Positions 5,729 to 5,861 of a DNA stretch of 5,861 bases are shown here, piece by piece. The position numbers were made by a program, and so were the translations under genes. The stretch comes from RGIG4608 sp045631445 (GTDB lineage Bacteria > Bacillota > Clostridia > Oscillospirales > CAG-272). The DNA lies in NCBI GenBank assembly GCA_045631445.1, contig JAZQUS010000021.1, positions 1 through 5,861 of the forward strand. The letters run 5' to 3'. The first letter of the stretch is position 1, and each line of letters opens with the position of its first letter. Under the pieces are notes generated by a model, which saw only the letters and a program-made list of their open reading frames with translations, did no database searches and was not told the DNA's origin.

Positions 5729-5776
5729 GCAAATCGTATTGTTCGATTGAAATCAAACAATACATAACGATTTTGC
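5729..5776. repeat. Imperfect long inverted repeat
   Basis: 5737-5748 (TATTGTTCGATT) pairs with 5751-5762 with one mismatch. The outer arms GCAAATCGT (5729-5737) and ACGATTTTGC (5767-5776) continue the dyad after a small bulge. It lies directly before the second copy of the 46-nt repeat. The right arm shares the 14-nt word ATAACGATTTTGCT with the 5' strand of the structured RNA (1470-1483). Confidence 0.55.
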
Positions 5777-5799
5777 TCATACATTCGCAAAATCTGTGA

Positions 5800-5845
5800 T
5801 TTGCTAATGCCAAACGTAGCCATTTTGCTATCAAAGCGGTTATGT
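5800..5845 (+). repeat. Dispersed intergenic repeat, right copy
   Basis: 44 of 46 positions match 11-56, in the same orientation. Flanking sequence to the right (ACCGATTTTGTAGGGG) is unrelated to that of the left copy. The stretch 5636-5861 otherwise holds only inverted repeats and no credible gene. Confidence 0.8.
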
Positions 5846-5861
5846 ACCGATTTTGTAGGGG

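Noticed and set aside
5601..5834. 77-codon open frame on the minus strand
   Set aside because: It is built from inverted and dispersed repeats and overlaps the copA promoter and the 46-nt repeat. There is no family resemblance.
11..5845. Mobile element bounded by the 46-nt repeats
   Set aside because: No transposase or integrase lies inside, the repeats are direct and imperfect, and the contents are ordinary chromosomal genes. I keep only the repeat-family observation.

Overview
The window looks like a piece of a low-GC Firmicutes (Clostridia-type) chromosome, probably from an uncultured anaerobic gut or similar lineage. That is an inference from AT-rich intergenic DNA, strong GGAGG-type ribosome sites, sigma-A-like promoters, a BspA-type leucine-rich lipoprotein and a copper ATPase of clostridial style. 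There is no rRNA, tRNA, CRISPR array, transposase or phage gene.

Three solid genes are present. (1) At 345-1109 (+) lies a classical short-chain dehydrogenase/reductase. It has its own extended -10 promoter, a dyad over the -10 box and a terminator, so it is a single-gene unit. (2) At 1710-3017 (+) lies a lipoprotein with cysteine-pair modules followed by about eight BspA-type leucine-rich repeats. (3) At 3069-5552 (-) lies a P1B-type Cu+ ATPase (CopA) with an N-terminal metal-binding domain and a CopZ-sized metal-binding domain fused at its C terminus. Genes 2 and 3 converge on a perfectly palindromic bidirectional terminator.

The gene-free stretches are rich in structure. Positions 1-260 hold a dispersed repeat copy and several hairpins. 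Positions 1163-1390 hold an array of mini-hairpins separated by 9-nt spacers whose orientation flips at the centre. Positions 1420-1675 look like an independent RNA unit: an extended -10 promoter, a predicted start at 1455, a roughly 165-nt RNA whose first 12 nt pair exactly with 1608-1619, and then an intrinsic terminator. This RNA lies just upstream of the lipoprotein gene and has no family I can name with confidence. Positions 5576-5861 hold the copA promoter and more repeats, including a second copy (44 of 46 identical) of the repeat that opens the window.

The genes do not form one pathway. The observations most worth following are the promoter-structured RNA-terminator unit before the lipoprotein gene, and the well-placed internal ribosome site and ATG inside copA that could release the C-terminal domain as a free CopZ-like copper chaperone.
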